64,000 nt of DNA from positions 5,996,001 to 6,060,000 of the forward strand of contig NC_015914.1 of the NCBI RefSeq assembly GCF_000222485.1, read 5' to 3'. Source of the DNA: Cyclobacterium marinum DSM 745 (GTDB lineage Bacteria > Bacteroidota > Bacteroidia > Cytophagales > Cyclobacteriaceae). The position numbers were made by a program, and so were the translations under genes. Numbering within the stretch: position 1 is the stretch's first letter; the number at the start of each line of letters is the position of its first letter. Below the pieces are notes generated by a model. That model saw only the letters and a program-made list of their open reading frames with translations. It was not told the DNA's origin and made no database searches. This document shows, in pieces, positions 1-9,266 of this stretch.

Positions 1-565
1 CATTTGGAACTTTACTACTTTCTAAATCTATTAAATCGAAGGTAGAGTCATCAATATAAGGAACTCTTCTCCACATTTTTCTGGCTTCCATATGGAAAAA
101 CCCTCTTAAAAACCTTGCTTCGGCAATTATCTGAGCACTTCTTTCCTCAGACACATCTTCGGCTTTTTTCAATGTGTTCAACACATCATTCGCCCGGGCT
201 ACTCCTTTATAAACTGCTCTCCATTTATTTCTTAGGTGAAGATTGGTAGGCTGAAAATCAAAAGCTTCCAAGAAAGACTGCTCCGGCTGATCACCTGCAT
301 CTGTTCCTTTGTAGGCGTCATCTGATACCACACCACCATATACCCAATTGTCTATGGTGCCATTCCATCCAGATTGTCCATCCAGTCCGTAACCATCTAT
401 CATTGCGTAAGCTCCCAACAAAAGCCCTTCTACGCCTTGTGCATTAGCCAAATCTACTGTACTGAACTGACCTTGGGGTACGGTTTCCAAAAACTCTTCC
501 TGGCAGGAAGTAATGGACAACCCAAGTACTATTGCAGTAGCTATTTTTAAATATATTCGTTTCAT
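1..565 (-). CDS. SusD/RagB-like lipoprotein (3' part outside window)
   Basis: This is the N-terminal part of an outer-membrane nutrient-binding lipoprotein that works with the SusC channel encoded just upstream. The reading frame is open from an ATG at 565 to the window edge, about 188 codons. It begins with a lipoprotein signal ending in ITSC (Cys21), followed by EEFLETVPQG, which is typical of mature SusD proteins. TPR-like helices are visible around residues 100-170, including the family-typical AEARFLRGFF segment. Only 27 bp separate it from the susC stop, so the two are cotranscribed. The C-terminal half lies outside the window, so the substrate cannot be judged. Confidence 0.93.
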   Translation of the reverse strand, partial: MKRIYLKIATAIVLGLSITSCQEEFLETVPQGQFSTVDLANAQGVEGLLLGAYAMIDGYGLDGQSGWNGTIDNWVYGGVVSDDAYKGTDAGDQPEQSFLEAFDFQPTNLHLRNKWRAVYKGVARANDVLNTLKKAEDVSEERSAQIIAEARFLRGFFHMEARKMWRRVPYIDDSTFDLIDLESSKVPN

Positions 566-592
566 TTGTTTGCGTCTTTATGTTATGATTGA

Positions 593-3500
593 TTAAAACG
601 TAACATTTACTCCCAAAATCAAATTTCTGGAAATAGGCATATAACCTCCATCAAATCCGACGGTATTGTTACTTCCTGTCTGAATCTCAGGATTTGTACC
701 TGTATACTTTGTGATGGTAAACAGATTCTGACCTTGGAAATAAATAGAAGCCCTGCTCATACCTATGTTATTTAATAAGGCTTCAGACAAATTATAAGTC
801 AACTGTACATTCCTCATTCTAAAATAAGAACCATCTTCTACAAAATAACTGGATGGCCGACTACTCACTTGATCATTAATATCCATTATTGGGAAAGTAC
901 CGGTAGGATTACTTGGCTGCCAAGCATCATACAATGCTGTTTTTGATTTATTTCCTTGGAATGTATTGAAATCCGTCCAGTAATTGATATAATTAAAAAT
1001 ATCGTTTCCAACAGATCCATTACCAAAGATTGCCAGATCCCAATTTTTATACCCTAGGTTTAAATTAATTCCATAAACAAAATCCGGATGAGGGTTTCCA
1101 ATGATAGTCCTATCTGCATCAGTAATTACACCATCTTCGTTCACGTCCTGAACCTTGAATTTACCAACGGCATTGTAGTTACCGTAAGCAGGATGTGCAT
1201 CTACCTCTTCTTGGGTTTGAAAAATACCTAAGTTATTGTAACCAAAGAAAGAAGATATAGGATATCCTGATTGGGTAATTGTTACTGAAGGTACTCTAGT
1301 GGAAGTCCCAAACAACACATTGTCTTCATTCTCCGCCAAATTATCAACATTGTTTCTGTACATGGAGAAGTTAGCAGAAACGCCATAACTTAATTCTCCT
1401 CCCATAGCAGTGTCATCAAGTCCCAAATTTAAGTCAATCCCCTTATTGGTCATTTGACCTACATTAAAGAAAGGCGCGGTGGCATCTCCATGTCCATAAT
1501 TAATGGGAGTTTGAAATAACATATCTGAAGTTACCCTGTTCCAAAGGTCTAATTCGAAGAAATATTTCCCATCCATCAACTCTATATCCAAGCCAATATT
1601 ATTAGAAGTAGTGGTCTCCCACCTTGCATTTGGATTTCCAAAGCGCTGTGCATCAAAACCTAGAGAAGGGGTGGTGGTTGAACCATCAATAGGATAGCCT
1701 GCATTGAAAATATTTGACCTATAGGTTGTATATGCATTGTAATCACCGATCAATTGGTTACCGGTTTTACCCCAACCATATCTCAATTTCATGTCAGACA
1801 CAATTGGCAAAGCCTCAGCCACTGCTGCTTCATCCGATAATCTCCATCCTAAACTAAATGCAGGGAATGTTGCATTTCTGGATGCAGCCAAAAATCTAGA
1901 AGACCCATCATTTCTCAAAATAAACTGAACGAGATATTTACCATCGTAAGAATAGTTCAGCTTACCGAACTGGGAATAAAGTCGATAATCACTCTCTACT
2001 CTACCAAAGTTGGTAGCTGTATTGGGATCTCCTAAGTCTAGATAGGAAATAATAGGGTTGGTTTCGAAAGCAAACCTTTGTCTGGAAGCCCCAAAAATTT
2101 CACCAAACTCTTTAATCGACTCTAAACCCAAATATGCATCAAATGCATGTACATCATTGAAGGTTTTGGTATAACTTACCGTATTGGTCCATACCCATTG
2201 GTAAGAATACGAATTTTCGGCAGTAGAACTATTGACAAAATTGCCCTCCACATATTCAGGCTGTGGTCTACCTATATAACGAGCCCTTCTATTGTTAGCG
2301 TCCACACCAAAACTTGATCTAACATTGATATTATCTGTGATATCAATCTGGGCATAAATATTTCCAAACACCCTCAATTCTAGATTCCTATTGTCTTTGG
2401 CTCTTTCCAAGAATGCCACTGGATTATAATTATTACCCAAATTGGCCCCTCTACTTCCCGCGAAGTTGCCCATGATGTCATATACAGGCAAAAGTGGGTG
2501 TTGAAGCGAGGAACTAAATACTGCATTTTGCTCTTCATTGTTACCTCTTGACCCATTACCAAAACCACCTTTTCTATTACCGACTGTTACGGAAAGGTTT
2601 TCTCCAATCGTTAATCTATTTTTAAGTGTTTTAAACTCAGTATTGGCCCTTAGAGAATATCGGTCATATCCTATATTATTTATTACCCCGTCTTGACTGA
2701 AATAATTCAAGGACAAGGCATACCTACCATTTTCCGTTCCTCCATTGGCTGTCACTTGATAACTCTGTATAGGCGCAGATCTTGTGGTCTCAGCCCACCA
2801 ATCTGTATCAGAGGCCCTGGTAATGGGATAAATATTTCCCGGCTCTAATGCATATAAACTTGGATCAACTCCCGGATCTCCCTCCATGGCTCCGCTTGGG
2901 AACACATAATCAGGAATACTTACTTCACCATTTGGCCCCCACGAATACTGCCCATGCGTGGGCGTACTTCCCGGGTTACCATAGATATTGGCCAAATAAA
3001 GATACTCACCTAATTCTTCTGCATTCAAAGGGTCCGGACCTCTATCGGAAGTTTGCATACCATAATAGGCATTGAAAGAAACACTAGGCTTCCCTACTTT
3101 ACCTCTCTTTGTAGTGATGATGATCACACCGTTCGCAGCCCTTGAACCATAAATTGATGCAGCTGAGGCATCTTTAAGAATTTGAATTGATTCAATATCA
3201 TTGGGGTTTAAATTCCCCTGACTTTGTGTGGGTACACCATCTATTACATACAAAGGGTCATTGTTGTTAATTGTTCCAAACCCCCTAATACGAACTGTAG
3301 CTCCACCTCCCGGTGTTGCATCGTTAATAATGGTCACACCTGCTGCCCTACCCTGTAACTGTTGGGCAAAGGTTGTGGCAGGAATAGCTAGTAATTCTTC
3401 AGAATCGACTGAAGTAACGGCGCCGGTAATCTCTCTACGAGATTGGGAGCCGTAACCTGTTACAACCACTTCATCCAAACCACTTAAACCTTGTTCTAAA

Positions 3501-3787
3501 GATACATCGACGGTAGTCCTACTGCCAACGATTTCCTCCACATTATTAAACCCCAAAAATGAAAACACCAAGGTGGATTCTTGATTGGCTACTGAAATTG
3601 TATAATTTCCATCTAGGTCTGTTACAGTACCATTTGATGTGCCTTTGACTAATACGGCTGCACCGGGAAGGGGATCCCCTAGGTCATCCGTGACTGTACC
3701 CGAAACCTCTATCTGTGCCAAGGCAAAGCCCGTACTCACAAACAAAGACAACAGCACCAAACTGCATAACTTGTAAATTTTTAACAT
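593..3787 (-). CDS. SusC/RagA-family TonB-linked outer membrane protein
   Basis: A 1064-residue TonB-dependent transporter that moves oligosaccharides or similar ligands across the outer membrane with its SusD partner. A signal peptide ends near ALAQ (residues 1-25). It is followed by a carboxypeptidase-D-like domain (about 27-100, with the DLDGNYTISV pattern) and a TonB-box-like segment, LDEVVVTGYG (about 104-113). The plug follows at about 115-230, with VRIRGFGTINNNDPLYVIDG and KDASAASIYGSRAANG, and then the beta-barrel to the C-terminal Phe. The length is normal for SusC. It is the first gene of a susC-susD unit, and a 990-bp AT-rich region lies upstream. No sigma/anti-sigma or hybrid sensor gene is adjacent, so its regulation is unknown. 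Confidence 0.96.
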   Translation of the reverse strand: MLKIYKLCSLVLLSLFVSTGFALAQIEVSGTVTDDLGDPLPGAAVLVKGTSNGTVTDLDGNYTISVANQESTLVFSFLGFNNVEEIVGSRTTVDVSLEQGLSGLDEVVVTGYGSQSRREITGAVTSVDSEELLAIPATTFAQQLQGRAAGVTIINDATPGGGATVRIRGFGTINNNDPLYVIDGVPTQSQGNLNPNDIESIQILKDASAASIYGSRAANGVIIITTKRGKVGKPSVSFNAYYGMQTSDRGPDPLNAEELGEYLYLANIYGNPGSTPTHGQYSWGPNGEVSIPDYVFPSGAMEGDPGVDPSLYALEPGNIYPITRASDTDWWAETTRSAPIQSYQVTANGGTENGRYALSLNYFSQDGVINNIGYDRYSLRANTEFKTLKNRLTIGENLSVTVGNRKGGFGNGSRGNNEEQNAVFSSSLQHPLLPVYDIMGNFAGSRGANLGNNYNPVAFLERAKDNRNLELRVFGNIYAQIDITDNINVRSSFGVDANNRRARYIGRPQPEYVEGNFVNSSTAENSYSYQWVWTNTVSYTKTFNDVHAFDAYLGLESIKEFGEIFGASRQRFAFETNPIISYLDLGDPNTATNFGRVESDYRLYSQFGKLNYSYDGKYLVQFILRNDGSSRFLAASRNATFPAFSLGWRLSDEAAVAEALPIVSDMKLRYGWGKTGNQLIGDYNAYTTYRSNIFNAGYPIDGSTTTPSLGFDAQRFGNPNARWETTTSNNIGLDIELMDGKYFFELDLWNRVTSDMLFQTPINYGHGDATAPFFNVGQMTNKGIDLNLGLDDTAMGGELSYGVSANFSMYRNNVDNLAENEDNVLFGTSTRVPSVTITQSGYPISSFFGYNNLGIFQTQEEVDAHPAYGNYNAVGKFKVQDVNEDGVITDADRTIIGNPHPDFVYGINLNLGYKNWDLAIFGNGSVGNDIFNYINYWTDFNTFQGNKSKTALYDAWQPSNPTGTFPIMDINDQVSSRPSSYFVEDGSYFRMRNVQLTYNLSEALLNNIGMSRASIYFQGQNLFTITKYTGTNPEIQTGSNNTVGFDGGYMPISRNLILGVNVTF

Positions 3788-4778
3788 AAGTAAATTTTAG
3801 GTTTAGTATAAATTAATTGATATAAATTAAGAGCACACTGTATAAACAAGGCTCAAACGATTTAACCGATTAAGGCCAACATTGTTTAACTTATAAAGTA
3901 TTTTCCTTTGAAAAATAAAGCGGATACCAGCTCTCTGAATGCAAGCTGGTTCCTAGAAATTCTAAAGGACTAACTGAGGCAATTGGTAGTACTGGCATAA
4001 TGGGTTATATTTATCTGTTAATAATTATCTATTATGAAAAATACTTACAAAAAAAATAATTAATCAAACGACTTAAGCAATAATATGATTTTTTAATTTA
4101 AGGAAAAAAAAATTGAGAGAATTATTTGAAATTGATTTAAATCTGCAAATAGATCACTAAATCAAATCGAATACCATATCAATAAAACTTTTTCACTAAA
4201 AAACATTACTATTCCCTTTTATTAAAATTTAAAAACAACACTAAATTTTGTTTAAAATGGTTAAACCAAATTTACCTTTAAAAAAAAGTATATTAATTAT
4301 ATATTTCAAACCAACCAATTACAACATTTTTTTACGTTAATTAAAAAAGCGATAACTTGATCTTATATTTAATTATTTCAACTAATATTACTAATGTTAA
4401 ATAAAACTTTTATAGATGATATTTAATTTTAACATAGAAAAAATTTACGGTAAGGTAAACGTAAATAAAATTTTATTGATTGAGTCAAATTTAAAATTTA
4501 TTGGGTTCCTAACCTGAACACTTTCCTTTGTTTCATTTATTTTAGTCTATCAAGCAAGGGATTCTATAATAGGTTTTCAACTGACAACAAAATTCACCCT
4601 TATTGGTTGTCATAAGTCTCCTTTCACCTAGGCAACAAAACGCATTTACTTCTGTATAAAAAGCAACCTGCAAAAGTTACAACTGCCACAATCAAAAATC
4701 TATTTTTTACTAAAGTAAAAACTTTATATTTACCAAATAATCACACATCCCGCACCAATAAACCCAATTTTCAAGAAA
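3788..4778. other. long AT-rich intergenic region between divergent operons
   Basis: There is no convincing gene in these 991 bases between a minus-strand susC and a plus-strand dehydrogenase-like gene, so both promoters should lie here. A 10-bp direct repeat (TATAAATTAA) occurs at 3807-3816 and 3821-3830, immediately upstream of susC. An inverted repeat sits at 4443-4466. No clear TTTG/TAnnTTTG pair is visible for either gene. Confidence 0.6.
4443..4466. promoter_or_regulatory. inverted repeat, possible operator
   Basis: Perfect 7-bp arms, ATTTACG and CGTAAAT, are separated by 10 bp in the divergent intergenic region. The arrangement fits a dimeric regulator site, but no adjacent regulator gene supports this, and the surrounding DNA is so AT-rich that chance is possible. 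Confidence 0.25.
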
Positions 4779-7352
4779 TTGTTAAGACATTTCTCATATT
4801 GTTTAAACCCCTCTACCTTGATTAAGGTGTGGATAGTCTTTTTCACGATAACAGGCTGCAACACCCAAGAGAAAAATGAACCCTCACCTGCCCTTTCACC
4901 TCAAGAAGCACTTAAAAAATTTGAATTTAATGAAGATCTCACCGTCCAGCTTGTGGCAGCTGAACCCTTAATTGAAGACCCTGTTTTTACAAGTTTTGAT
5001 GAAGAGGGAAGGCTTTGGGTAGTTGAGATGCGAGGTTTTATGAATACCATAGACGGGCATAATGAACAAGCACCAAATGGCAGGATTTCAATCTTGGAAG
5101 ATAAAAATGGTGACGGGGAAATGGACAAAAAAACCATTTATCTAGATAGCCTAATCTTACCCAGAGCACTTGCCATTGTAAGCAACGGTGCCCTGGTGGC
5201 GGAAAATATGGCGCTTTGGTGGACACAAGACCTGGATGGTGATTTAGTAGCAGATACCAAAGTATTGGTAGACCCTGATTATGCAGGAAGCAATTTACCC
5301 GAACATGCCGGTAACGGTTTATTGAGAGGAATTGACAATTGGTATTATAATGCAAAATCTCGGTTTCGTTACAAACTTAAAGATCAAAGATGGATCAAAG
5401 ACAGCACCGAATTTCGTGGTCAATGGGGGATTAGCCAGGATAATTATGGCAGGCTGTATTACAATTACAATTGGTCTCCTTTGCATGCAGATCTAGTTCC
5501 CCCTAACTATTTTAATAGAAACCTTAACCATAGCAGTACCTCAGGGATCGATCAAGGTCTTACCTCAGATCGAGAAATTTTTCCGGTCAGAGAAAATTTA
5601 GCGATCAACAGAGGTTATATTCCCGGAACACTGGATAAAAGAAACAGACTAAAGGAATTCACATCAGCATGTTCTCCTTTTTACTATAGAGGTGACGGGC
5701 TACCATCACAATATTCAGAAAACGTCTTTATCTGTGAACCTTCCGGAAATTTGATTAAAAGGAATGGCATCAAGGATAATGAGATCTTTATCCAAACCAG
5801 CTCACCTGATCAAGGCCGGTCAGTGATTGCTTCACGAGATGAGCGCTTTAGACCTGTTAGTTTGACTTCAGGCCCTGATGGCGCCTTGTATATTACCGAC
5901 ATGTACCGTGGCCTGATCCAACATGCCGCCTATATCTCCTCCTATTTAAAAGCAATCACAATTAATAGAAAGCTTGAATTGCCGACACATTATGGCAGAA
6001 TATGGCGATTAACCGAAAAAAACCAAGGAAACAGATCCGTGCAAAAACTATCTGAACTAAAACACCATGAACTAGTTCAAAAGCTGAAACATCCAAACGG
6101 CTGGCACAGGGATATGGCACAAAGGCTGTTGGTAGAAAAAAAAGACAAAAACACAGTAAAAATATTAGAAGAACTTGCCTTAGATAACAAGTATCCATTG
6201 GCTCAAATCCATGCTTTGTGGACTTTAGAAGGGATGGGAAAATTAGATGCTAAGGTGATCATTTCCCTTTTGGAGATAGATAATTCTAAAAACCCTCAAG
6301 TTACCATCCATGCCCTACGCCTTGCAGAACAGTTTTCTTCAGAAAATTCAGTTTACAAAGAGGTTCTAGAAAATAGCCTGTTTAAAATAGTAAGGAGTAA
6401 AAATTCGGCAATAAGCCTCCAATTGGTCTTGAGTTCAGGCAATTTTTCTCCAAAGTTTAATTTTAAGGTGCTCTTGGTTGTTTTGGAACCAATGATTGAT
6501 GAGCCTATATTTAGGGATGCGGCCCTCAGTAGTTTGTATGATCATGAATTTTCTTTTTTGCAGTTACTATTGGAACAAAAAACATGGCAAAACGAAGGGA
6601 GCTCAAGAGCTATTTTTATCGAAATGCTGGCTACAGCCATCTGCAACAAATATGAGCCATCGGAAATGCGAAAATTGGTAAAAATCTTAGATAATAGCCC
6701 GCCCTCTCAAGACTGGAAATCATTGGCTATCTTTAGAGGGATGACAGTCGCTTCTTCTCATCATAAAAGTCCCCTCATTCGACTTCCCAAAGCGCCCCTA
6801 TTCACAACCACTACTGAATTTGAAAAAAGTGATTTAAACATCAACCAATTAAATCAATTGTTTGACTGGCCTGGTAAAAATAATAAAGTAGACAGTCTTA
6901 AAGCCAGCTTCAACTTGTCAAATAGCGAAAAAATATCCTTTGCTAAAGGAAGACAGCTCTATGTTAGTACTTGTGCAGGTTGTCACGGAGAAGATGGTGA
7001 AGGCGTAAATAGAATGGGTCCACCATTAAACAATTCTGAGTGGGTTACAGGATCTGAAAAGCGACTTGCCATGATTTTAATCCATGGGTTAGAAGGGCCA
7101 TTAACGGTCAATGGAGTCCAATACCAAAGCCCTGAAATTTTGCCCATAATGCCTTCCATGGCTAGTCTAGACAATGGCAGAATAGCAAATATCCTTACTT
7201 ATATCAGGAATGAATGGAATAATAATGCACCGGCTGTAAAGAGTGGTACAGTTGCAGAATTAAGACTTTCAACCCAAGGCCGGGTCTTGCCATGGAAACC
7301 GGAAGACCTTTTAAAATATGAGCCACCGGTAAACCCGCTGAACAAACCTTAA
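4779..7352 (+). CDS. membrane-bound dehydrogenase-like lipoprotein with HEAT-like repeats and C-terminal cytochrome c
   Basis: A large exported protein related to the planctomycete-type 'membrane-bound dehydrogenase' family with a sorbosone-dehydrogenase-like beta-propeller. The lipoprotein signal ends at ITGC (Cys27). Propeller segments run from about 45 to 410 (for example FDEEGRLWVVEMRGF and GPDGALYITDMYRG). Alpha-helical HEAT-like repeats follow, about 420-670. A cytochrome c domain with one haem motif, CAGCH, lies at about residue 730, with a distal PIMPSMASL methionine region. The start is TTG at 4779; no ATG lies upstream of the signal peptide in frame, and a TTG at 4817 would shorten the signal. 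Five bases separate it from the next gene, an isomerase, so it probably oxidises or binds a sugar-type substrate in the periplasm. The substrate is unknown. Confidence 0.8.
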   Translation: MLRHFSYCLNPSTLIKVWIVFFTITGCNTQEKNEPSPALSPQEALKKFEFNEDLTVQLVAAEPLIEDPVFTSFDEEGRLWVVEMRGFMNTIDGHNEQAPNGRISILEDKNGDGEMDKKTIYLDSLILPRALAIVSNGALVAENMALWWTQDLDGDLVADTKVLVDPDYAGSNLPEHAGNGLLRGIDNWYYNAKSRFRYKLKDQRWIKDSTEFRGQWGISQDNYGRLYYNYNWSPLHADLVPPNYFNRNLNHSSTSGIDQGLTSDREIFPVRENLAINRGYIPGTLDKRNRLKEFTSACSPFYYRGDGLPSQYSENVFICEPSGNLIKRNGIKDNEIFIQTSSPDQGRSVIASRDERFRPVSLTSGPDGALYITDMYRGLIQHAAYISSYLKAITINRKLELPTHYGRIWRLTEKNQGNRSVQKLSELKHHELVQKLKHPNGWHRDMAQRLLVEKKDKNTVKILEELALDNKYPLAQIHALWTLEGMGKLDAKVIISLLEIDNSKNPQVTIHALRLAEQFSSENSVYKEVLENSLFKIVRSKNSAISLQLVLSSGNFSPKFNFKVLLVVLEPMIDEPIFRDAALSSLYDHEFSFLQLLLEQKTWQNEGSSRAIFIEMLATAICNKYEPSEMRKLVKILDNSPPSQDWKSLAIFRGMTVASSHHKSPLIRLPKAPLFTTTTEFEKSDLNINQLNQLFDWPGKNNKVDSLKASFNLSNSEKISFAKGRQLYVSTCAGCHGEDGEGVNRMGPPLNNSEWVTGSEKRLAMILIHGLEGPLTVNGVQYQSPEILPIMPSMASLDNGRIANILTYIRNEWNNNAPAVKSGTVAELRLSTQGRVLPWKPEDLLKYEPPVNPLNKP

Positions 7353-7357
7353 AAATC

Positions 7358-8449
7358 ATGAAGGCAAACACCGTACATACAACAGTCCCTAATTATTCAA
7401 GTGAGCGTCGCAATTTCATAAAAACTGCAAGCGTGGGGTTATTGGCCATGAGCATCCCTGGCTTTCCTAATATTTTCGAGAGGGAAAAATTGGGTATTGT
7501 CGTTCATTCTTATGGAAAAAGATGGCATTCTTCTTATCAAAGTAGCCTTTACCCGGGCTTTAAAAATGCCAGTGAATTGCTAAACCATTGCCATAAAATC
7601 GGTGCAGGAGGAATCCAGGTTGGAGTTAAAGATTGGTCAACTGATTTCTCCAAAAAAATAAGAGATCAAAGAGAAAAGTTCGGCATGTACCTTGAAGGTT
7701 CCATTGGAATGCCTAGAAAAGAAATTGATCTATTGGGTTTTGAGAAGCAACTCATCTTGGCGAAGGAGGCCGGTGTTAAGGTTTTGAGAACCGTAAGTTT
7801 AGGACCTAGAAGATATGAAGCGCTTCATACAGAAGAAGATTTTATAGCGTTCAAAACCGAAGCCACAAGGATGCTAGCAAAAGTTGCCCCTATTTTAAGC
7901 AAACATAAAATCAAATTGGCGATTGAAAATCACAAAGATTGGCGCTCCGATGAATTGGTCCACTTGGTGAAAAATATATCAAGTGAATGGATTGGAGTTA
8001 CCTTGGACTTTGGAAATAGCATTGCTTTAATGGAGCTACCTGAACATACACTCCAACTTTTGGCTCCCTATGTTTTCACTACGCATGTCAAAGACATGGC
8101 AGTGGCTCCCTACGAAAAAGGATTTCTATTGTCTGAAGTACCATTAGGGAAAGGTTGCTTAGCACTAAAACAGATTGTAGACACTTGCAAAAAGCACAAC
8201 CCATCAATCACTTTTAATCTCGAGATGATTACAAGAAACCCGCTACAAATTCCTTGCTTGACACCTGATTATTGGACCACACTCCAGCAGGTGACAGCCT
8301 CCGAATTGGCAAAAATGCTAACTTGGGTAAATTCTAGAAAAGAAAGGCTTCCATATATCAATGCTTTAGAACCTGAAGCATTATTAGCCAAAGAGGAATA
8401 CAATGTACGGACTTCATTGTCATACAGTAATGAAAATTTTAACCTATAA
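7358..8449 (+). CDS. Tat-exported sugar phosphate isomerase/epimerase-like TIM-barrel protein
   Basis: A 363-residue xylose-isomerase-like TIM-barrel protein. The N-terminus has a twin-arginine signal (SSERRNFIKTASVGLLAM, about residues 14-31), so it is exported folded, unlike most members of this family, which are cytoplasmic. Barrel features include IENHKDW and VTLDFGNS near the middle and THVKDM and NLEMITRNP later, consistent with metal-binding Glu/Asp/His positions. It starts five bases after the haem dehydrogenase-like gene and precedes an SDR gene by 10 bases, so the three form one operon. The family assignment is solid; the reaction is not known. Confidence 0.85.
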   Translation: MKANTVHTTVPNYSSERRNFIKTASVGLLAMSIPGFPNIFEREKLGIVVHSYGKRWHSSYQSSLYPGFKNASELLNHCHKIGAGGIQVGVKDWSTDFSKKIRDQREKFGMYLEGSIGMPRKEIDLLGFEKQLILAKEAGVKVLRTVSLGPRRYEALHTEEDFIAFKTEATRMLAKVAPILSKHKIKLAIENHKDWRSDELVHLVKNISSEWIGVTLDFGNSIALMELPEHTLQLLAPYVFTTHVKDMAVAPYEKGFLLSEVPLGKGCLALKQIVDTCKKHNPSITFNLEMITRNPLQIPCLTPDYWTTLQQVTASELAKMLTWVNSRKERLPYINALEPEALLAKEEYNVRTSLSYSNENFNL

Positions 8450-8459
8450 ATTGAATATT

Positions 8460-9242
8460 ATGTTAGACAGCTTACCAGGAATTAAATTATTTGATCTCAG
8501 TAAAAAAACAGCCATTGTCACTGGAGGATCTAAAGGTTTAGGCCTTGCCATGGCGGCAGGGCTTGCCTCTGCCGGAGCAAATCTATTAATTGTGAATAGA
8601 AATGAAAAAGACGGCTTTATTATAGCTGAAAAGATTGCGAAAACCTATGGTGTAAAAGCGCTGGCTTTTGCTGCTGACATTTCCAAAGAGGAACAAACCG
8701 ATGCAATGGCCGCTTTTGCCATGGAAAATTTTGGCAGCATTGATATTTTGATAAACAGTGCCGGTATAAACATTAGAGGGGCGATTGATGAGGTAAGCTT
8801 GGAGGATTTTAACAAAGTAATGGAAGTAAATGTCACTGGTTCTTGGCTTTGTAGCCGCTCCGTTATCCCCCATATGAAAGCTCAAAAATCAGGAAAAATA
8901 ATAAATTTAGCCAGTACTTTGGGTCTTGTAGGTTTGGCCAATCGGACGCCTTACACTTCAAGTAAAGGTGCTGTGGTCCAAATGACCCGTGCATTGGGGA
9001 TTGAGTTGGCACCATTTGATATTAAGGTTAATGCCATCTGCCCGGGGCCATTTCTCACAGAAATGAATATCCCTGTTGCCGATGATCCTGCTACCAAGGA
9101 GTTTATTATTGGTGCCACAGCCTTGGGAAGATGGGGAGAACTCAAAGAAATTCAAGGGGCCGCAATTTTCTTAGCAAGTGAAGCAGCCAATTATATGACG
9201 GGATCTCTCCTTACCGTAGACGGTGGTTGGACAGCTAAATAG
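8460..9242 (+). CDS. SDR-family oxidoreductase, gluconate 5-dehydrogenase-like
   Basis: A 260-residue short-chain dehydrogenase. It has the cofactor motif TGGSKGLG (about residues 18-25), NSAG (about 96-99), and the catalytic Ser region with YTSSKG. The C-terminal TGSLLTVDGGW is typical of classical SDRs. I chose the ATG at 8460 because translation then begins just ahead of the Rossmann fold; upstream in-frame ATGs at 8403 and 8430 would overlap the preceding gene. The closest functional idea is a 2-keto/5-keto-gluconate or 2-deoxy-gluconate reductase, encouraged by the GntP permease gene facing it. That substrate is inferred from context only. Confidence 0.85.
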   Translation: MLDSLPGIKLFDLSKKTAIVTGGSKGLGLAMAAGLASAGANLLIVNRNEKDGFIIAEKIAKTYGVKALAFAADISKEEQTDAMAAFAMENFGSIDILINSAGINIRGAIDEVSLEDFNKVMEVNVTGSWLCSRSVIPHMKAQKSGKIINLASTLGLVGLANRTPYTSSKGAVVQMTRALGIELAPFDIKVNAICPGPFLTEMNIPVADDPATKEFIIGATALGRWGELKEIQGAAIFLASEAANYMTGSLLTVDGGWTAK

Positions 9243-9266
9243 CGTTTAAAAAAAACTTTCGAATAC

